Source: Fibrobacter sp. (lineage in GTDB: Bacteria > Fibrobacterota > Fibrobacteria > Fibrobacterales > Fibrobacteraceae). Taken from it: DNA of 34,477 nucleotides. Within the stretch, counting starts at the first letter, position 1; each line of letters starts with the position of its first letter. Position numbers and translations under genes: made by a program. This document shows, one piece after another, positions 1 to 9,927 of this stretch. The notes under the pieces are model-generated. The model ran no database searches. It saw only the letters and a program-made list of their open reading frames with translations, and had not been told where the DNA came from. The stretch lies in the NCBI GenBank assembly GCA_017649565.1, contig JAGCGO010000017.1:1-34477 (forward strand), in the 5' to 3' direction.

Positions 1-153
1 CACTGGGACCAGCGCTCCGAACAGGGCCGCCGCGTCGGCACGGGCGTCTACATCTGGAAGATCGTCTTCAAGTTCAAGGACGGCCACAAGGAAACGAGGA
101 ACATCAAGACGGGCGTTTACCGCCGCGGCGAGAAGAAAAAGAAGAAAAAGTAA
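1..153 (+). CDS. C-terminal end of a secreted protein with FlgD-like C-terminal domain (partial)
   Basis: Frame 1 is open from the left edge to TAA at 151-153 and encodes 50 residues. The readable part contains HWDQRSEQGRRVGTGVYIWK followed by a DGHKETR segment and a GVYRRG plus poly-Lys tail. It aligns almost residue for residue with the last 48 residues of the next protein (HWNQRSDKGRRVGSGIYIWK, DGHKETR, TGVYRRGKKKAK), so the two genes are tandem paralogues at least in this domain. The pattern W-x-x-R-x-x-x-G-x-x-V-x-x-G-x-Y resembles the Ig-like domain of FlgD and the C-terminal domains of many secreted proteins. The start and the rest of the protein lie outside the window. The gene ends in the terminator at 181-215. 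Confidence 0.85.
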   Translation, partial: HWDQRSEQGRRVGTGVYIWKIVFKFKDGHKETRNIKTGVYRRGEKKKKKK

Positions 154-180
154 CGATTTTCCACCATTTTTTAGGCAAAG

Positions 181-215
181 CACCGGGCAAAAAAAGAAGC
201 CCGGTGTTTTTTTTT
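181..215 (+). terminator. Rho-independent terminator
   Basis: A perfect 8-bp stem (CACCGGGC at 181-188 with GCCCGGTG at 199-206) with a 10-nt A-rich loop is followed by nine T residues. It lies 28 bp after the stop of the partial gene and before the next gene, so it isolates the two paralogues transcriptionally. Confidence 0.93.
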
Positions 216-291
216 CGTTTTTTTGTACAAAATAAGTATATATTCTTATAGGACTGAACAAGTTTTCCATTTGTTTTTGAGAGGGGTGCGG

Positions 292-3200
292 GTGATTGTT
301 TTTTTCATACTGTTTCTTTGTTCGCTAGTTTTTGCGACAAACGCCGATGCAGCAGTAACTTTCGAAGGGCGTAGCGACACCCTCAATGTCGCCATAGGCG
401 ACACGCTTTCGATTACAGCTCCAAAATACATGAACATAGGCGATAACTTCGTCAAATGGGAGATTGTCTCGGGAACGGGAAAATTTATCGACGAAACCGC
501 CGATTCGACCGGATTTATCCCATCGTCCAATAACGTCGTCTTGAGAACGGTGACTCGCACCTTGCCTGCGCACACGGTCACCGAAACGCCAATCACACTC
601 CAATTGCACGAAAATAGCGTACTAGCGAGATTTGGACGTTACGGCATTTTAGCACATATCAGCGTTACGGAACCAAACGACTACACCCTTAACATCAAAT
701 ACAATGGCTCACGCGGCTACTATGAATGCACCTCTAGCGATTTGAGAACCTGCGATACCCCCACCTCAATAACATCTTGTACCTATACACAATGCGACTT
801 TACGATGAGAACCGCCGGAGATAAATACATTTACATCTGGTTCACGGATTTCTCTTCCAACAACATGAGGGATTCCATGACGCTCCAGCTTTCCAAGGCA
901 AATACATTGTCAACTTCAGTTTCAGGGAGCGGGACGGCCACTATTGACTCGACTTCATCGAAGAAAGTCACGACATATCGCAAGATAACCAATAACGACT
1001 CATTAAATATCACCGCCACACCCGGTGCCGACCATAACTTTGACCACTGGGAAGTCGCATCCGGGACCTGTTCCATCCGGAATACCAAAAAAGAGGCAAC
1101 CGTTGTTTACGGAATAAAAACCGATTGCCAAGTCAGGGCAGTGTTTACCGAAGGAAAAATCTACGACATCACTGGCACCCCTGTAAAATACTATTTCGAA
1201 GAACACCTTTATGCAAAGGTGGTTTCTACCGGCAGATCTGGAGTCCGATTCAAATTCACAGCACCCAGCGCCGGCAATTACGCCATTGTCGTGTCGAATG
1301 ATTTTTTGCAGGACACCTTGACCTATATCCGTTCCACAACCAGCAATTACGCAACGGAAGCCACAGCGCAGAAGTTCAAAGGCACCTATTCCGAATCCAT
1401 ATCGTTCACAGCAGGGCAAACCGTCTACATTACCATCCAAGCAAGATCTGCGGCCTGCCTCGATTTCTATATCAACTATGCAACCCAGACCTACCGACTC
1501 GCCCTGAGTAGCGGAGGCAACGGCACGGTCTCTCCGAGCGGAGGTTATTCAGCGGCTTACGCGGGTGCAAAAAACAACATCGGCGCCAATGGAGCAGAAG
1601 GCTACCGTTTTTCCAACTGGCAAATTATATCGGGTTCACCAGTAATCGAAAATGACAAAGCACCACACACATACGCAGTCATCAACGGCAATGCCGAAAT
1701 AAAAGCCATATTCAAGCCAGGCACCATTCACACGCTGTCCTTGGCAAAACAGGAATTCAATTTTTTGAGGGATTATTACGCTGAACATTCTCTGTCAACA
1801 ACCCGCTTCGTCTGGACTCCGACCGACACGTTCTCCTATTGCATACGAATAGAGCCCATTGACAGTTTTGTTGCCTTTTTCAGTGATTACGGAAGCGACA
1901 GCTCATTCACTACAACCATCAATGGCGGTTATGTCGACAAACCTACCGATTTCTATTTCCAGGGCGAACCCGGAAAACCGCACTACTGGTCACTCATGGC
2001 TTCCGAGGCCCTTCCTGACGTAAACTATAACATTTGGGTTTCCATCCCGTACTCGCTAGAAGTCCTCGCCACCAAGGGAGGGTCCACCAACCCGTCAGGA
2101 AAAACGTACTACCTCACAGGAGAAACAAGCCGTTTGACCGCATGGCCCCACGGCGGGTACAAGTTTGATTCCTGGGAAATCGTCAAGGGCGATATCGACC
2201 TTTCGTCAAAAAAAGATTTCAATACCGTAGCCACTCCAAGGGACTCAATTTGCGTCGTAAAAGCAAAATTTGTAGAAGACACTTCTGCCGTACCGGTGCT
2301 AGACATCTTGCAGCTCGACATCGGCGACCATCCCCAAATCTGCGCACAGGTTTCCGTTATAGACAAGAATACAGGGCTTTCCTTCTATGGGCTCGATCCA
2401 AATGACCTTATCCTGACCCAGGACGGCACCCCAATCCAGACACAAGTTACAGGCATCAAGGCGGTCATGGGAATTTCCGTTGTCATCGTCGTCGACGAGA
2501 GTTCCTCCATGACAAAAAACAACCGTGCCGACAAGGCCAAGGAAGCAATCCGCTCGTTCATCAACGGCATGGGCCCGTACGACAGGGCCAGTATCGTCGG
2601 TTTCGTCGGGAACAAGGACTCGACCGTGGTCCACCAGGCAATGACATCGAACAAGACCCAGCTTCTGAATGCCGTGAAAAACATTTCAACAAACGGGAGT
2701 GCAACAAACATCATTTCAGGAGCCTATTCCGGCTTGCAGCAAATAGTGAACGAGAGCAATGCGACCGCAGTCATCCTCTTTTCGGACGGACAAAACAACG
2801 ATGGCACCATCACGCTGGAAAGCGTCATAAACCTTGCAAAGACAAAGAAGACAAGCATTCATACGATCGGTCTCGAAACGACCACGAAACAACCGCTGGA
2901 AGACCTGGCCAAGGGAACCGGTGGCATATTCACCTTCGCCAAGGATGCAAGTGAACTGGGCGGCATTTACGAAGCAATCCGCGGCAATGTCGCATCGCAG
3001 TATATGGTCTGCTACGAAACTCCCGACAAAACGCTGAATGGAGAAACGCATAATGTCGTCATCAGCATGGAGTTCAACAAGATTACCGCCAAGGATTCCG
3101 TACAATGGAACGAGGCGGCACTCCCGCCAACGATTACACTCACGGAAGACACATGGGAGCTGATAGACAAGACCCAAACCGCAAACACCCCCCTCACGAT

Positions 3201-4995
3201 CAGCGTGTACATCACGACCATGCTCGACATCGCTTCTGCGACCCTTTACCTACGTGAAACCAGCTCTACGGACGGTCAATTCACAAGCAAGACGATGACA
3301 CATGTCCGGGACAGCCTATGGGAATTTACCGTTCCCGCAAACCTGGTCACAAAGCCGAGCCTGGAATTCTACGTCACGGCAACCGATACGTCAGGGCAAA
3401 TCGGGAAATCCCCGAGAATACCGACCCCGGGCAAGGAGCCCTATACGATATTTATCGACAATGATATCCCCGTTGTCGAGACGGTTTCCCTAGCCTGCGA
3501 AGATTCCACGACGGACATCAAGACATTCACCTTCCGGCTTAACGACAATAACGGGATCAGCAGTGCAACGATCCACTACAAGGATTCCCGTGCAACTATC
3601 TACCAGGAACGCGCCCTCACCCGCTCTACCCAGAACGGCACTTGGGGTACAAGTTTTCCCGCGGGCGTAACGGAATATTCGAGCATCGACTATTACCTGC
3701 GCGTCACGGACGACCTGGGCTCAACCGTACGCTACCCGAACAGCGGGTTCTCCACTACGGACGCATGCGAAATCAAGGCTGTGCTCCCCCCCGAAGACTC
3801 GACCATAACGGACTCGACCTTATCAGATACAATTCCCGAAGACACCATCACAAATACATGGCGAGACTCTATCGTCTACTCACTCATTGCCGATACGGCC
3901 GAAATGTACGACAAGGACCTGGACGGCAAGGCAGACTTCGTCCGCATTCATTTCAAGGAAGAAAGAGACGACAATGTCACAAGCATTGACTCCATCTTCT
4001 GGAATTCCAACCGCGGCGAATGGCGTTTCGTTCCGCAGGGGGCAATCAAGAAAAACCGCAAAGACGGGAAATGGGTCGAAGCCAACATCAACGCCCCCTA
4101 CAAATACGGTTTGACGATGGCCGATACGGTACGCAAGCCCTTCCTGGGATTCACGACAATCCATTCCGACAAGATGGAATACGTAATGCTAACCGATAGG
4201 GTCGGCGCCGTCCCCGCAAAGGCAATAAAGTTCCCCGGGAAGATCGGTCTCAAGGAATACATGGATCCGAGCGCAGAAAATCCGCCCGACACACTCATCG
4301 TCAAGATGTCCGAACCCATCAAGAATGTCGGCAACGAAAAAGCCTGGGAAAACCTGTTCCGCTACTCTACGTCTTGCAAGGATACCGTCTCGCAGCCTCT
4401 CAGGCTGAAAAAGGACCCGCAGATCCGCGACAATGGCCTGCAATGGACATTGGTGCTCGACGACTATTCCTTAAAGGCGGGTTTCTGCCTATTCACCGAT
4501 CCTTCGGCCACCTACGAAGACCTTACAGGCAACAGTCTCGGACGCGGCGGCATCGAGATCGAAGGAAACGACGGATCGTTCTACCTCAGCGAAGTCAAGC
4601 CCGTGCTGGCCATCAGCGGCATCGGCAGCGCAGAGTGGATTGCACCCGAAGGCTCCGACTGGGAAACGCTCCCGGATACCATATCCGCCATCAGCATAAA
4701 AACGAAGTCGCCCTACACGGCAGAGGTCTACATCTTTGACGGGATTGCCACCTACGTAACGAACTTCAAGCAGAAGTTCGGCTACGACGGGGAAATGGAG
4801 CAGTCAATACGCGGCGATTCCCAGGACCAGTTCAAGCAGGGATTCCTGCACTGGAACCAGCGTTCCGACAAAGGCCGCCGCGTAGGCAGCGGCATCTACA
4901 TCTGGAAAATTTTCTTCACCTTCGAAGACGGTCACAAGGAAACAAGGACCATCAGGACAGGCGTTTATCGCAGGGGTAAAAAGAAAGCGAAATAA
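292..4995 (+). CDS. Large secreted VWA-domain protein with bacterial repeat domains and FlgD-like C-terminus
   Basis: Secreted or surface protein of unknown role. The frame is open from TTG 223, but GTG 292 is the likeliest start: AGAGGGG lies 5 nt upstream (280-286), and the product then begins directly with a signal peptide (hydrophobic FFILFLCSLVF, cleavage near ADA-AV). Numbering from 292, three InlB-like beta repeats ending in F-x-x-W motifs lie near residues 205-290, 405-475 and 590-670. A VWA domain at about 720-910 has the MIDAS motif DESSS near 735 and a later FSDGQ. Ig-like segments follow, then a calcium-binding-like DKDLDGKAD stretch near 1210 and a FlgD-like C-terminal domain with a basic tail. 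VWA domains usually bind ligands through a metal ion. The paralogue ending at 153 shares the C-terminal domain, which may be a sorting or anchoring module; that role is inferred. Confidence 0.85.
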   Translation: MIVFFILFLCSLVFATNADAAVTFEGRSDTLNVAIGDTLSITAPKYMNIGDNFVKWEIVSGTGKFIDETADSTGFIPSSNNVVLRTVTRTLPAHTVTETPITLQLHENSVLARFGRYGILAHISVTEPNDYTLNIKYNGSRGYYECTSSDLRTCDTPTSITSCTYTQCDFTMRTAGDKYIYIWFTDFSSNNMRDSMTLQLSKANTLSTSVSGSGTATIDSTSSKKVTTYRKITNNDSLNITATPGADHNFDHWEVASGTCSIRNTKKEATVVYGIKTDCQVRAVFTEGKIYDITGTPVKYYFEEHLYAKVVSTGRSGVRFKFTAPSAGNYAIVVSNDFLQDTLTYIRSTTSNYATEATAQKFKGTYSESISFTAGQTVYITIQARSAACLDFYINYATQTYRLALSSGGNGTVSPSGGYSAAYAGAKNNIGANGAEGYRFSNWQIISGSPVIENDKAPHTYAVINGNAEIKAIFKPGTIHTLSLAKQEFNFLRDYYAEHSLSTTRFVWTPTDTFSYCIRIEPIDSFVAFFSDYGSDSSFTTTINGGYVDKPTDFYFQGEPGKPHYWSLMASEALPDVNYNIWVSIPYSLEVLATKGGSTNPSGKTYYLTGETSRLTAWPHGGYKFDSWEIVKGDIDLSSKKDFNTVATPRDSICVVKAKFVEDTSAVPVLDILQLDIGDHPQICAQVSVIDKNTGLSFYGLDPNDLILTQDGTPIQTQVTGIKAVMGISVVIVVDESSSMTKNNRADKAKEAIRSFINGMGPYDRASIVGFVGNKDSTVVHQAMTSNKTQLLNAVKNISTNGSATNIISGAYSGLQQIVNESNATAVILFSDGQNNDGTITLESVINLAKTKKTSIHTIGLETTTKQPLEDLAKGTGGIFTFAKDASELGGIYEAIRGNVASQYMVCYETPDKTLNGETHNVVISMEFNKITAKDSVQWNEAALPPTITLTEDTWELIDKTQTANTPLTISVYITTMLDIASATLYLRETSSTDGQFTSKTMTHVRDSLWEFTVPANLVTKPSLEFYVTATDTSGQIGKSPRIPTPGKEPYTIFIDNDIPVVETVSLACEDSTTDIKTFTFRLNDNNGISSATIHYKDSRATIYQERALTRSTQNGTWGTSFPAGVTEYSSIDYYLRVTDDLGSTVRYPNSGFSTTDACEIKAVLPPEDSTITDSTLSDTIPEDTITNTWRDSIVYSLIADTAEMYDKDLDGKADFVRIHFKEERDDNVTSIDSIFWNSNRGEWRFVPQGAIKKNRKDGKWVEANINAPYKYGLTMADTVRKPFLGFTTIHSDKMEYVMLTDRVGAVPAKAIKFPGKIGLKEYMDPSAENPPDTLIVKMSEPIKNVGNEKAWENLFRYSTSCKDTVSQPLRLKKDPQIRDNGLQWTLVLDDYSLKAGFCLFTDPSATYEDLTGNSLGRGGIEIEGNDGSFYLSEVKPVLAISGIGSAEWIAPEGSDWETLPDTISAISIKTKSPYTAEVYIFDGIATYVTNFKQKFGYDGEMEQSIRGDSQDQFKQGFLHWNQRSDKGRRVGSGIYIWKIFFTFEDGHKETRTIRTGVYRRGKKKAK

Positions 4996-5004
4996 TCGCA
5001 GAAC

Positions 5005-5619
5005 CTATTCGGAGGTCTGCTTGTAGACCTTGTCGCGAGAAACTTCGATGTTCATCGCCAGCATGATCCCGATACGGAACGAAGACACCCTGAACTTGAC
5101 ATCGTCATCTACGAAGGACTTTTGCATCGAGGAATAGTCAACACTGGTTTCCAGCGTAATTCCCAAGGGGAAAACGACGCCTATACCGCAATTGGCAAAA
5201 TAGTTGATCGGGCGTTCCCACCAGTTGGCATCCGTCGAAACCGGAGTAAGATAACCGCCTCTCAGGGACAAGTAGGGCGAGAAAATGCTTTCCCTCTGGA
5301 TTCGGCCAAAGGACAGCACCACCCACAGCGGGATGGACGGAGGAGTCGCATCCGTACCGTCACTCTGCTGGGCACTGCGGAAGCCCATGCCGAAACCGTA
5401 CCGCATAGGGCTGAACTCTGCCGAGAACAGAGCCTCGACACCCGCTTCGATAACAAAATCAGCTTCCCAATCCTGTTCCGAGGACACATCCATTGAATCC
5501 TTGGAAACCGTCACATCGGCCGGGAAATAGAACTGAGTGAAAGGTTTCAGGTCGAAAGAATGCGAAAACCCGAAAAGGCACAGGCCAGTCAATACAAATA
5601 GATATTTTTTCCAGAACAA
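5005..5619 (-). CDS. Small outer-membrane beta-barrel-like protein (hypothetical)
   Basis: A 204-residue protein starting at TTG (5619-5617). The start is supported by GGAGGA at 5631-5626 with 6-nt spacing. The N-terminus is a signal peptide (basic MFWKKY, hydrophobic core, cleavage near SHS-F). The rest alternates polar and hydrophobic residues in short aromatic-rich strands (RYGFGMGFRS, SPYLSLRGGYL, FRIGIMLAMNIEVS), as in small OmpA/OmpW-type barrels. No specific family was recognised. Its stop lies 9 bp from the stop of the convergent VWA gene, with no separate terminator between them. Function is unknown; outer-membrane location is inferred from composition. Confidence 0.7.
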   Translation of the reverse strand: MFWKKYLFVLTGLCLFGFSHSFDLKPFTQFYFPADVTVSKDSMDVSSEQDWEADFVIEAGVEALFSAEFSPMRYGFGMGFRSAQQSDGTDATPPSIPLWVVLSFGRIQRESIFSPYLSLRGGYLTPVSTDANWWERPINYFANCGIGVVFPLGITLETSVDYSSMQKSFVDDDVKFRVSSFRIGIMLAMNIEVSRDKVYKQTSE

Positions 5620-5717
5620 GTTTAATCCTCCGGCTCACACATAAGATAAAAAAAGATTTCGAATAAAAACAAGTTCGCCTAAAAAATTCCGGCCAATCCG
5701 CTTGTTCTAAAAAGTTT

Positions 5718-6344
5718 TTACAACGGAGTGCTACCGCAGGTCCGACTTAGCTTGATAAAGGCGTTTATAGGGTCCGCATAGTTCCATATTCCGCCAAGGC
5801 TCGCGACACCGGCCGCCTCGAATTTCCTGAAATCCTCCATTGTATCCACGTCGACTCCGCCACTCAGAATCAGCGCAGGCGGACGGTCGCCACGACCATC
5901 CATGTTGCGGATCTGCTCGACAAAGTCTACGCCCAACGCCTCGACAGGAGCGATTGCGGACAATGGCTGAAATACCGGTCCGACCAGCACGCCGGAAACC
6001 CAGCCAGGCAATGCGGCATAATCGTCGGCATTCGAGACCCTGGCAATGCAATTTATCCGTTTCCAGCTTTCGGGGACCTCCCCTACAAGCAACCGCGCAT
6101 CACAGACGCAGCCACGGACATCCAGCTGTTCGGCCATATCCGGCGATCCCACCAGCCAAATCCGGTCCCGAAATTCCATCGGGAGTCCTAGCAGCCAACG
6201 TTCGTATTCGTCAGTTCCGGCACACCTCTCGGACCTTGAACGTTTGTCCAAAATCAGCCGCGTAAGCCCACGGCGAAACATTTCCTCGATGTCGTCATAT
6301 TCCGAGGCGAAGTCATCCGGGGATGTAATTACCCATAGTCGCAT
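5718..6344 (-). CDS. Degenerate thiamine-phosphate synthase/TenI-like TIM-barrel protein
   Basis: The frame is open to 6416, but homology to ThiE/TenI proteins begins at the Met at 6344 (MRLWVITSPDDF), giving about 208 residues. No clear Shine-Dalgarno precedes it; an alternative ATG at 6398 has AAAGG 7 nt upstream. Family-like elements are the opening I-T-S-P strand, a central ARVSNADDY segment, LVGPVFQPLS (phosphate-binding type) and a late ILSGGVDVDTM strand. The canonical substrate-binding segments are altered: the usual L-R-x-K strand reads LILDKRS, and the usual N-D/H-D-x-x-x-A segment reads LVGSPDMAEQL. It may be a TenI-like or otherwise repurposed paralogue. No other thiamine gene is nearby. 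The family call is moderately safe; the activity is not. Confidence 0.6.
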   Translation of the reverse strand: MRLWVITSPDDFASEYDDIEEMFRRGLTRLILDKRSRSERCAGTDEYERWLLGLPMEFRDRIWLVGSPDMAEQLDVRGCVCDARLLVGEVPESWKRINCIARVSNADDYAALPGWVSGVLVGPVFQPLSAIAPVEALGVDFVEQIRNMDGRGDRPPALILSGGVDVDTMEDFRKFEAAGVASLGGIWNYADPINAFIKLSRTCGSTPL

Positions 6345-6467
6345 AAGCAAAATATAATAAAGATACAAGTTTCGACCGACAAACGCAAAAAACAACATAA
6401 GGCGACCTTTAAGCACAGTTTCTCGAATAAAATCCAGACAGGGCCGAATACCGGAAAGACGGAGGAA

Positions 6468-9400
6468 ATGTTACAAAATGCTATCTTTGGGTTCTCTTAT
6501 AGAGGATTTATGAAACTGAGCAAATACCCTAGCGTCGTTGCATTCCTACTGTTCGTCTTCTGCAGCATTTTCGTGCAAATGGGGCTGTTCGTCCACTTCC
6601 AGCGCTGGCTGTCTTTCTCGTTCGAAGGATCCGCATTCTGGTGGCGCAGCATGTTGCTCCAGGTCGCCATTTTCTCGCCGTCCATCTTCATGATGCCTGC
6701 GGCAAGCTATTTTGCAGGGCACTTCCGCAAGGGCCGCGTCATGGCATGGTCGTCGGTGGGCATGCTTGCCGCCGTTATCGCAATCGTTGTTTGTTATGTG
6801 GCGGGCGCCGAATGGGTGGCTTACGGCCTGCTCGGTCTTTACGGTGTATTCCTCGCCATTCTCACTCCGGCCAAGCTCGGTATCATGAAGGAAATGGTCG
6901 AGGCCGAAGACCTGGTCAAAATCAACGCCTGGTACATGGCCCTTTCCGTACTCGGCACGGCGGGTGCGGCGTTCTTTGCCATGGGACTTTCCGGCAGACC
7001 GGACTCCCCCGTCAGCATCGATCTTACCCTCTGGATTTATCTCGGACTGAGCGTTGTCGCAAGCATCTGCTGTTTCTGCATCAAGGTGGGAAAGATGCAG
7101 ACGAAGCTCCGCTTGCGTTCCTCCCGCCGTAACTTCGCTGCCACCTGGAGGCACCCCATCGTCCGTCTTTCCATCCTGGGCCTTTCTGCATTCTGGGGCG
7201 TCACGCAGATATTCCTCATTCTCATCCAGAACATGACGGACATGCTCAACACGGCCGTCATTCCCATCTCGATGTTCATCGTCACCATGGGATACGTTTT
7301 CGGTTCGCTCTCCGCCAGCTGGGCGTCCAAGGGATTTGTCGAGACGGGCCTCATCCCGTTCTCGGCGGCTGCATCGGCCATCACCATGTTCGCGCTCCCC
7401 TTCGTCCACAACGGCTGGCTGCAGGCGGTTCTCTACGGCATCATCGGATTCTGCGCCGGTTCCGCATTCGTCATCCTGCGTACCGTCATCCAGAACTTCA
7501 CCCGACCCGACACGGCAGGGCGCATCCATGCCGTGGCGAACATGATCCAGATGGCGTTCCTCGTGGTCATCATGGGCGGACAGACGCTGCTCCTGATATT
7601 CACGCCGGTGACGCTGGATTACTGCTTCATGATTCTCGCGGTCATTCTCGCGCTCAGCTTCATCATGAACCTCCGGCACACCCCGATGCCGCTTCTGCGC
7701 GCCGCACTCCGCTTCGCATTTGCGTTCGTCTTCCGCTACCGCGTCAAGGTCATTGGCGTCCAGAACATTCCGGAATCCGGTCCGGTCATTCTCGTAGGCC
7801 CGCATTTCAGCTTTATCGACTGGGCAGTGCTGCAAATGACATCGCCCAGGCCGCTCCGCATCGCAAGTAACCGCAACACGTTCGCCGACTGGTACCAGCG
7901 CTGGTTCTCGCACGGAAAATTCTTCATCAACATCAACCGCCGCGATCCCGCCCCCGCAATGGAGCGAATCCACGAAGCCCTGAAGAAGGGCGAAGCTGTT
8001 GTCATCTTCCCCGAAGGTGAAGTTTCCAAGAAAGCGTTCATGTCGTCGTCGTTCTCGCTCGACTATTCGAAGGCATTCGAAGACACGAACGCTCCGATTG
8101 TCCCGTTCTACATCCAGGGACTGTGGGGCAGCCGCTACAGCCACGCCTCCGAATGCGTAAACCGCCCGCAAGTATTCAACCGGGTCATCAGCGTCGGCTA
8201 CGGCAGGCTCCTCCCGGCAAATACGCCCGAAGAGACCATCCACAAGGAACTGGAATTCCTGGGAACCGACATCTGGAATGTCGCGATGGACCATTCGCAA
8301 ACGATTGTTCCGCTCTGGTTCAAGGCGATGCGCAAGCGCCGCTTCCGCCCAATCCTCATCGACCCCGCAGGCAACCACGTGAACGGCTACGGCATGATCC
8401 GCCTTTGCCACTACTTCAGCCGTATCATCAAGTCCGCCACCAAGAGCGACAAGCATGTCGGCTTCATGCTGCCCACGAGCAGGGACGCGGCCCTCGGTAT
8501 CATCTCGATTCTCGGCACGGGCAAGACCAGCGTGAACCTGAACTACTCCGCCCCGGTCGACACCATCCTCGGATGCATCGACAAGGCCGACGTGAAAACA
8601 GTCGTCACGACACACGCCTTCTTCGACAAGCTGTGCGCAAAGAACATTGCCTTCTCGCAGATTGCGGGCAAGTGCGCAATGATATACCTGGACGAAGAAG
8701 AAGCTAAAATTTCTACGATAAGCAAGATTCTCTCGACCGCGATCATCATGGCATGCCCGGGGGGACTCCTGCGCTGGCTCTGGTTCTCGGCAGCCAAGCT
8801 GAATGACGATGCCGTCATCCTGTTCAGTTCGGGTTCCGAAGGTACGCCTAAGGGTGTCGAGCTCACGCACAAGAATGTCATCTCGAATGCACAGCAGGGA
8901 GACTATGTCATAAAGCTCTGCCGCACCGACGTCATGACGGCTCTGCTCCCGCTGTTCCATTCCTTCGGCTTTACGCTGACCTTCATCTTGCCGCTCCTGG
9001 ACGGCGTGCCGATGGTGCTGTGCCCCGACCCGACCGACATCAAGACGCTCGCCCGCGTGTGCGCCCAGTACAAGACCACCATCATGATGGGTACCCCCAC
9101 GTTCCTGCGCGCTATCGCCATCAACCGCTGGGTCCACCCGATGTGTCTCGACTCGCTGCGCTACATTATCGCCGGCGCCGAAAAGCTCCGTCCCGAAATG
9201 CGCGAGGCGTTCAAGCTCAAGTTCGGCAAGGACATCTACGAAGGCTACGGCTGTACGGAACTTACCCCGCTGGCCTCCATCAATGCCCCCAACGTATTGC
9301 TCGACGACTTCCTCACCATGGAAAAGTGCTGCGATCCTTCGAGTATCGGCCTGCCGCCTCCCGGCACTATGGCCGCCATCATCGACCCCGAAACGAACGA

Positions 9401-9920
9401 ATTCCTGCCGCAGGGTGCCGAGGGTATGCTTGTCGTGACCGGACCGCAGGTGATGAAGGGCTACCTGAAGGACAAGGAAAAGACGGACAATGTCATCCTC
9501 GAAATCGATGGCCGCCGCTGGTACAAGACGGGCGACAAGTGCTCCATCACGAAGGACGGATTCGTGCAGATTCTCGGCCGTTACAGCCGCTTCGCGAAAC
9601 TCGGCGGAGAAATGATTTCGCTGACCGCCGTAGAACTCCGCATCGCCGAAACGAAGGTGCTCGAAGGTTCGGAATTTGCCGTAACGGCTGTCGCCGATTC
9701 GGCGAAGGGTGAACGCATCGTCCTGCTGGTCAAGGGGGACCTCGATACCGAAGAAATTTCACGCAGCCTGCGCAAGTCGGGCATGCCGCCCCTGATGCTC
9801 CCCGGCTCGGTATTCTGCGTCAACGAGATTCCGAAACTCGGTTCCGGGAAATGGGATTTCCCCGGGATGAAAAAGATGGCAGCAGAACTCGAAGAAAACA
9901 GGAAAAATTCTGCAAAGTAA
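6468..9920 (+). CDS. MFS transporter - 1-acyl-glycerophosphate acyltransferase - acyl-CoA/ACP ligase fusion (LplT-Aas type)
   Basis: A three-part inner-membrane enzyme for lysophospholipid uptake and re-acylation (1150 residues). Residues 15-410 form a multi-helix MFS domain like LplT. Residues 420-620 are a PlsC-type acyltransferase with HFSFID (H446, D451) and FPEGE (514-518). Residues 640-1140 are an AMP-forming ligase with SSGSEGTPKG (787-796), YGCTE (927) and YKTGD (1019). E. coli has LplT and Aas as separate proteins; one-polypeptide fusions of this length are known in other bacteria. ATG 6468 has GGAGG only 2 nt upstream, so ATG 6510 (MKLSKYPS, with AGAGGA 3 nt upstream) is a strong alternative. 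mntP starts 7 bp after the stop, so the two are probably co-transcribed. Confidence 0.92.
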   Translation: MLQNAIFGFSYRGFMKLSKYPSVVAFLLFVFCSIFVQMGLFVHFQRWLSFSFEGSAFWWRSMLLQVAIFSPSIFMMPAASYFAGHFRKGRVMAWSSVGMLAAVIAIVVCYVAGAEWVAYGLLGLYGVFLAILTPAKLGIMKEMVEAEDLVKINAWYMALSVLGTAGAAFFAMGLSGRPDSPVSIDLTLWIYLGLSVVASICCFCIKVGKMQTKLRLRSSRRNFAATWRHPIVRLSILGLSAFWGVTQIFLILIQNMTDMLNTAVIPISMFIVTMGYVFGSLSASWASKGFVETGLIPFSAAASAITMFALPFVHNGWLQAVLYGIIGFCAGSAFVILRTVIQNFTRPDTAGRIHAVANMIQMAFLVVIMGGQTLLLIFTPVTLDYCFMILAVILALSFIMNLRHTPMPLLRAALRFAFAFVFRYRVKVIGVQNIPESGPVILVGPHFSFIDWAVLQMTSPRPLRIASNRNTFADWYQRWFSHGKFFININRRDPAPAMERIHEALKKGEAVVIFPEGEVSKKAFMSSSFSLDYSKAFEDTNAPIVPFYIQGLWGSRYSHASECVNRPQVFNRVISVGYGRLLPANTPEETIHKELEFLGTDIWNVAMDHSQTIVPLWFKAMRKRRFRPILIDPAGNHVNGYGMIRLCHYFSRIIKSATKSDKHVGFMLPTSRDAALGIISILGTGKTSVNLNYSAPVDTILGCIDKADVKTVVTTHAFFDKLCAKNIAFSQIAGKCAMIYLDEEEAKISTISKILSTAIIMACPGGLLRWLWFSAAKLNDDAVILFSSGSEGTPKGVELTHKNVISNAQQGDYVIKLCRTDVMTALLPLFHSFGFTLTFILPLLDGVPMVLCPDPTDIKTLARVCAQYKTTIMMGTPTFLRAIAINRWVHPMCLDSLRYIIAGAEKLRPEMREAFKLKFGKDIYEGYGCTELTPLASINAPNVLLDDFLTMEKCCDPSSIGLPPPGTMAAIIDPETNEFLPQGAEGMLVVTGPQVMKGYLKDKEKTDNVILEIDGRRWYKTGDKCSITKDGFVQILGRYSRFAKLGGEMISLTAVELRIAETKVLEGSEFAVTAVADSAKGERIVLLVKGDLDTEEISRSLRKSGMPPLMLPGSVFCVNEIPKLGSGKWDFPGMKKMAAELEENRKNSAK

Positions 9921-9927
9921 CTAGCCC

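Noticed and set aside
5013..5030. Inverted repeat AGGTCT-N6-AGACCT at the convergent gene ends
   Set aside because: Lies within the coding end of the 5005-5619 gene and has no T-tract in either direction, so a terminator is not supported.
8618..8632. TTCGACAAGCT, resembling the 19-bp dispersed repeat
   Set aside because: Only 11 bases match, explained by codons for a normal Phe-Asp-Lys-Leu stretch; no flanking similarity.
6546..9137. Long antisense open frame (863 codons) over the acyltransferase fusion gene
   Set aside because: Charged low-complexity translation with no domains; a by-product of the codon bias of the plus-strand gene, which has clear motifs.
9921..9927. yybP-ykoY manganese riboswitch before mntP
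   Set aside because: Only 7 bp separate mntP from the upstream gene; no room for a riboswitch.
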